Assembly: GCF_030563405.1 (NCBI RefSeq)
Contig: NZ_CP130748.1
Span: forward strand, 2,852,001 to 2,916,000
Reading direction: 5' to 3'
DNA from: Vibrio sp. SNU_ST1
GTDB taxonomy: Bacteria; Pseudomonadota; Gammaproteobacteria; Enterobacterales; Vibrionaceae
Length of the DNA: 64,000 nt
Both the position numbers and the translations under genes were made by a program. Under the pieces are notes generated by a model that was not told the DNA's origin, did not search any database, and saw only the letters and a list, made by a program, of their open reading frames with translations. Shown one piece after another: positions 60,943-64,000 of this stretch. Numbering within the stretch: position 1 is the first letter of the stretch; every line of letters begins with the position of its first letter.

Positions 60943-62865
60943 ATGATTACTTTCTCTGATATTCAATTGCTACGCGGCGGTAAGCCACTCCTCGACCAAG
61001 CGTCTGCCACTTTTCAGCCTGGCGACAAAATCGGTTTGGTTGGTAAAAATGGCTGTGGTAAATCTACGCTGTTCGCCCTAATTAAGGACGAACTGTCTAT
61101 TGATGCTGGCTCATTCAGTAAACCAGCCCATTGGGAAATGGCTTGGGTTGCTCAAGAAACACCTGCATTAGAAAGAACAGCAATTGAATACGTGATTGAT
61201 GGCGACCGTGAATACCGTGGCCTTGAAGATCAACTTGAGAAAGCCGAACAAGCCGACAACGGCACATTAGTCGCAGAGATCCATGGCAAGATTGAAACCA
61301 TTGGTGGTTATAGCATCAAGGCACGCGCGGCTGAGCTGTTAGACGGCCTAGGCTTTCGCCAAGAACAAATGACATGGAACCTGACTCAATTTTCAGGGGG
61401 TTGGCGTATGCGTTTGAACCTAGCGCAAGCCCTACTGTGTCGCAGTGACCTACTGTTACTCGATGAGCCAACCAACCACTTGGATTTAGACGCTGTAATG
61501 TGGCTAGAACGCTGGTTACAAAACTACCCAGGTACACTCGTTCTTATCTCACACGATAGGGACTTCTTGGATCCTATCGTCAATCGCATCGTGCATGTTG
61601 AAAATCAACTGCTCAATGAATACACCGGTAACTACTCGTCGTTCGAAACCCAACGAGCGCAAAAACTAATTCTGCAACAAGCGATGTACCAAAAGCAGCA
61701 GAAACAAATGTCGCACATGCAGAGCTACATTGACCGTTTCCGTTATAAAGCTTCAAAAGCTCGCCAAGCGCAAAGCCGTATTAAAGCGCTAGAGAAAATG
61801 GAACAAGTACTGCCCGCTCAGTTTGATAACCCTTTCAGCTTTGAATTTAGAGAACCAGACGCACTACCAAACCCAATCATGATGATGGACGAGGTATCTG
61901 CAGGTTACGATGACAATCTGATTCTAGAGAAGATTCGCCTAAACCTAGTACCGGGCAGCCGTATTGGTTTGCTTGGTCGAAATGGTGCAGGTAAATCGAC
62001 GCTGATTAAGCTGCTTTCAGGTGAACTGAAACAACAAGGTGGCGAGCTAAGTTATTCGCAAGGCGTTAAAATGGGTTACTTTGCCCAACACCAATTAGAG
62101 ACACTGCACCCGGAAGAGACACCACTTCAGCACATGATGCAGATTGCGCCAAGACACACCGAGCAACAACTGCGTGATTACCTAGGTAGCTTCGGTTTCC
62201 AAGGTGAAAAAGCGCTCGATAAAGTGGCACCGTTCTCTGGTGGTGAAAAAGCGCGTTTGGTATTGGCTCTGCTGGTATGGCAAAAACCGAACCTATTACT
62301 ACTCGATGAACCAACCAACCACTTGGATCTCGACATGCGTCAAGCGCTAACTTTTGCCCTGCAGACGTTTGAAGGCGCAATGGTTATCGTATCGCACGAC
62401 CGTTACCTACTGCGTGCGACTACCGATGATTTATACCTTGTACACGACCGCCAAGTAGCACCGTTTGATGGTGATTTAAGCGATTACTACAAGTGGCTAA
62501 CCGAACAACAGAAAGTTGAGCGCAAAGAAGCACAAGCATTGGCACCAGCAAAAGATGGCGCCAACAGTGCAGCAGCAAAAAAAGAGCAGAAACGTAAAGA
62601 AGCAGAGTTCAGAAAACTAACCGCGCCGATTCGCAAACAATTGACTCAGTTTGAAAAGAAAATGGATAAGTTGACGCTTGATCTTGAAGAGGCTGAACAG
62701 CAATTATCTGACACTTCACTTTATGAAGCTGAAAATAAGGCTAAACTGAATAAAGTACTCGCTCTACAAGCGAGCAGTAAGTCACAGCTAGAAGAAGTTG
62801 AAATGGATTGGATGTCCACTCAAGAAGAGCTTGAGCAGATGGAACTGGATATGGATAGCTTATGA
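60943..62865 (+). CDS. yheS: ABC-F ATPase YheS
   Basis: A 640-residue soluble ATPase of the ABC-F family, thought to act on the ribosome. The ATG at 60943 starts MITFSDIQLLRGGKPLLDQ; the 27-residue longer form is not conserved. Two nucleotide domains have GKNGCGKST with QFSGGWRMR and DEPTNHLD, and GRNGAGKST with PFSGGEKAR and DEPTNHLD. The C-terminus (about 530-640) is a charged coiled coil. It overlaps the next gene by 4 bp. Confidence 0.95.
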   Translation: MITFSDIQLLRGGKPLLDQASATFQPGDKIGLVGKNGCGKSTLFALIKDELSIDAGSFSKPAHWEMAWVAQETPALERTAIEYVIDGDREYRGLEDQLEKAEQADNGTLVAEIHGKIETIGGYSIKARAAELLDGLGFRQEQMTWNLTQFSGGWRMRLNLAQALLCRSDLLLLDEPTNHLDLDAVMWLERWLQNYPGTLVLISHDRDFLDPIVNRIVHVENQLLNEYTGNYSSFETQRAQKLILQQAMYQKQQKQMSHMQSYIDRFRYKASKARQAQSRIKALEKMEQVLPAQFDNPFSFEFREPDALPNPIMMMDEVSAGYDDNLILEKIRLNLVPGSRIGLLGRNGAGKSTLIKLLSGELKQQGGELSYSQGVKMGYFAQHQLETLHPEETPLQHMMQIAPRHTEQQLRDYLGSFGFQGEKALDKVAPFSGGEKARLVLALLVWQKPNLLLLDEPTNHLDLDMRQALTFALQTFEGAMVIVSHDRYLLRATTDDLYLVHDRQVAPFDGDLSDYYKWLTEQQKVERKEAQALAPAKDGANSAAAKKEQKRKEAEFRKLTAPIRKQLTQFEKKMDKLTLDLEEAEQQLSDTSLYEAENKAKLNKVLALQASSKSQLEEVEMDWMSTQEELEQMELDMDSL

Positions 62866-63332
62866 GCCCAGAGCACGCACCAATATCATTAACACTGGAA
62901 CGACTATGGCAATTTAGCCTTCAGTATTACAGTGTGCGCGGTGTTAAGGATGCGTGCTTAGCTTTGCAAAACCAATTCCATGGCAACGTCAATCTACTGC
63001 TGCTTCTCAAATGGCTTGATGAGCAGCAACTCTCTTTCGCTGAGGAGGAGTGGCACAAGGTGCAACAATGCTTAAGTCGCTCTGAAACCTTGCTTCATAG
63101 TTATCGAGAGCTGCGTAAACACCTCAAAGCACACGTTGTTGATTCACTCTACCGTGAAGCCTTACAATTTGAGCTGCAGCTTGAAAAGCAACAACAGTCC
63201 GACCTCGTCGACTGTATTAAGTCTCTTCAGCTTACAGCGAACCAACAATCACCGCTCGCTTTACAGTACTGTCGTTTATTAGGGGCGGAAAATCTCTACG
63301 ACGCTTTTTCTGAACCAGCACCACAGCCCTAA
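62862..63332 (+). CDS. TIGR02444 family protein (DUF2390)
   Basis: A 156-residue helical protein. It has LERLWQFSLQYYSVRGVKDACLALQ and LLLLLKWLDEQ, the blocks of the TIGR02444 family, whose function is unknown. It is translationally coupled to yheS (ATGA overlap). It sits between yheS and yheT. Confidence 0.85.
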   Translation: MSPEHAPISLTLERLWQFSLQYYSVRGVKDACLALQNQFHGNVNLLLLLKWLDEQQLSFAEEEWHKVQQCLSRSETLLHSYRELRKHLKAHVVDSLYREALQFELQLEKQQQSDLVDCIKSLQLTANQQSPLALQYCRLLGAENLYDAFSEPAPQP

Positions 63333-63608
63333 CGCATTTCCTTTTCCTTTTATTCAATCAAGCTCCAAGCTTAACTGCGCTCGCTCGCTACCATGATCGC
63401 ATGCTGACTAAAACACATTTGGGGGAGTCTTTAATACGCCCAACCTTGATATTATTCAACCAGTTACCCATCGCCTGTTTTGGTCGATCATATCAGTGAA
63501 ACCCTTGCGCTTATGCTAAGAATCAACCAAGCTCAAATAAAAACGTGGGCGTTTCGCTAAAAGCTCAACACTTTATCAAAGCCCATAAAAGAAGCATGGA
63601 CTGTTTTT

Positions 63609-64000
63609 ATGACAATATTTACCGCTGCCGCTGGCCTATCGAATCCACATTTACAAACCTTAGTGCCAAGATTTATTAGAAAGCAGGCGTTGTTTGCTCC
63701 TCAATGGCAGACCTTAGAAACTCCCGACGGCGATTTCCTAGACCTTGCATGGAGTGAATCGCCAGACGGTGACACGCCAAGCAATGATGATAAAAGTAAC
63801 AAGCCAATATTCGTTCTATTCCACGGATTAGAAGGGAGCTTTGAGAGCCCTTACGCCAACGGGCTGATGAATGCATTTGCTAAAGATGGTTGGCTATCAG
63901 TGATGATGCACTTTAGAGGTTGCAGCGGAAAACCAAATCGCTTGGCTCGTGCATACCATTCAGGTGAAGTCGAAGATGCGCGCTTTTTCCTAAGGCATCT
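63609..64000 (+). CDS. yheT: YheT-like alpha/beta-hydrolase (3' part outside window)
   Basis: The first about 130 residues of an alpha/beta-hydrolase (COG0429 type). Visible are AAGLSNPHLQTLVPRFIRK, the oxyanion-region FVLFHGLEGSFESPYA, and MMHFRGCSGKPNRLARAYHSG. The catalytic Ser lies beyond the window edge. The 276-bp gap before it holds no recognised gene or terminator. Confidence 0.9.
   Translation, partial: MTIFTAAAGLSNPHLQTLVPRFIRKQALFAPQWQTLETPDGDFLDLAWSESPDGDTPSNDDKSNKPIFVLFHGLEGSFESPYANGLMNAFAKDGWLSVMMHFRGCSGKPNRLARAYHSGEVEDARFFLRH

Noticed and set aside
63333..63608. Possible small gene between the TIGR02444 gene and yheT
   Set aside because: No frame with a ribosome-binding site and plausible composition was found.

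Overview
The window reads as chromosome I of a marine Vibrio, probably of the V. splendidus clade. The evidence is moderate G+C, gammaproteobacterial gene order, and vibrio-type families (a Zrg zinc system, a TIGR03899 protein, a DUF2780 lipoprotein). No rRNA or tRNA gene, insertion sequence, prophage or CRISPR array was seen. The species call is inference; the genus call is fairly safe.

Layout. (1) 1-10256: the conserved 'ytf' neighbourhood: mpl (partial), fbp, a DUF2799 lipoprotein, ytfP-tamB-tamA, msrA, ytfK, ytfJ. (2) 10290-14058: a zinc-regulated operon. A near-perfect Zur palindrome precedes a His-rich small protein, ZrgA with a His/Asp repeat, an ABC ATPase, a MacB-like permease and a DUF3299 protein. 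A 34-residue membrane protein gene (14149-14253) and a TIGR03899 gene follow. (3) 15486-20278: the sulfate-activation operon cysD-cysN-SLC13 permease-cysC, divergent from a lipoprotein form of CpdB. (4) 22990-28692: a tight seven-gene operon encoding DedA, an ATP-grasp ligase, a DinB-fold protein, an NRDE/TANGO2 Ntn-hydrolase, a YHS protein, a small four-helix membrane protein and a two-domain acyltransferase resembling the aminolipid synthase OlsF. An inverted repeat lies just before the first gene. This is the best candidate for an undescribed system. (5) 28764-32808: a Crp-like regulator, elaA, an EamA transporter, a YtfB/OapA-like protein, fklB and a DUF2780 lipoprotein. (6) 33031-53632, all on the minus strand: the alpha, spc, S10 and str ribosomal operons with tufB, fusA, tusBCD and yheO. 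(7) 53838-64000: fkpA, a WD40 lipoprotein, slyX, an isoaspartyl peptidase, slyD, yheV, kefB-kefG, yheS, a TIGR02444 gene and yheT (partial).

How it works together. The ribosomal block carries recognisable control elements: strong promoters before rpsL and rpsJ, a terminator plus promoter between S10 and spc, an S4-type pseudoknot leader before rpsM, and complex inverted repeats between rpsG and fusA. The zinc operon probably imports zinc under Zur control. The cys genes convert sulfate to PAPS. Three FKBP-type prolyl isomerases (FklB, FkpA, SlyD) lie within 26 kb. The seven-gene operon suggests synthesis or remodelling of an acylated amino-acid lipid in the envelope, but that function is an inference from domain content alone.
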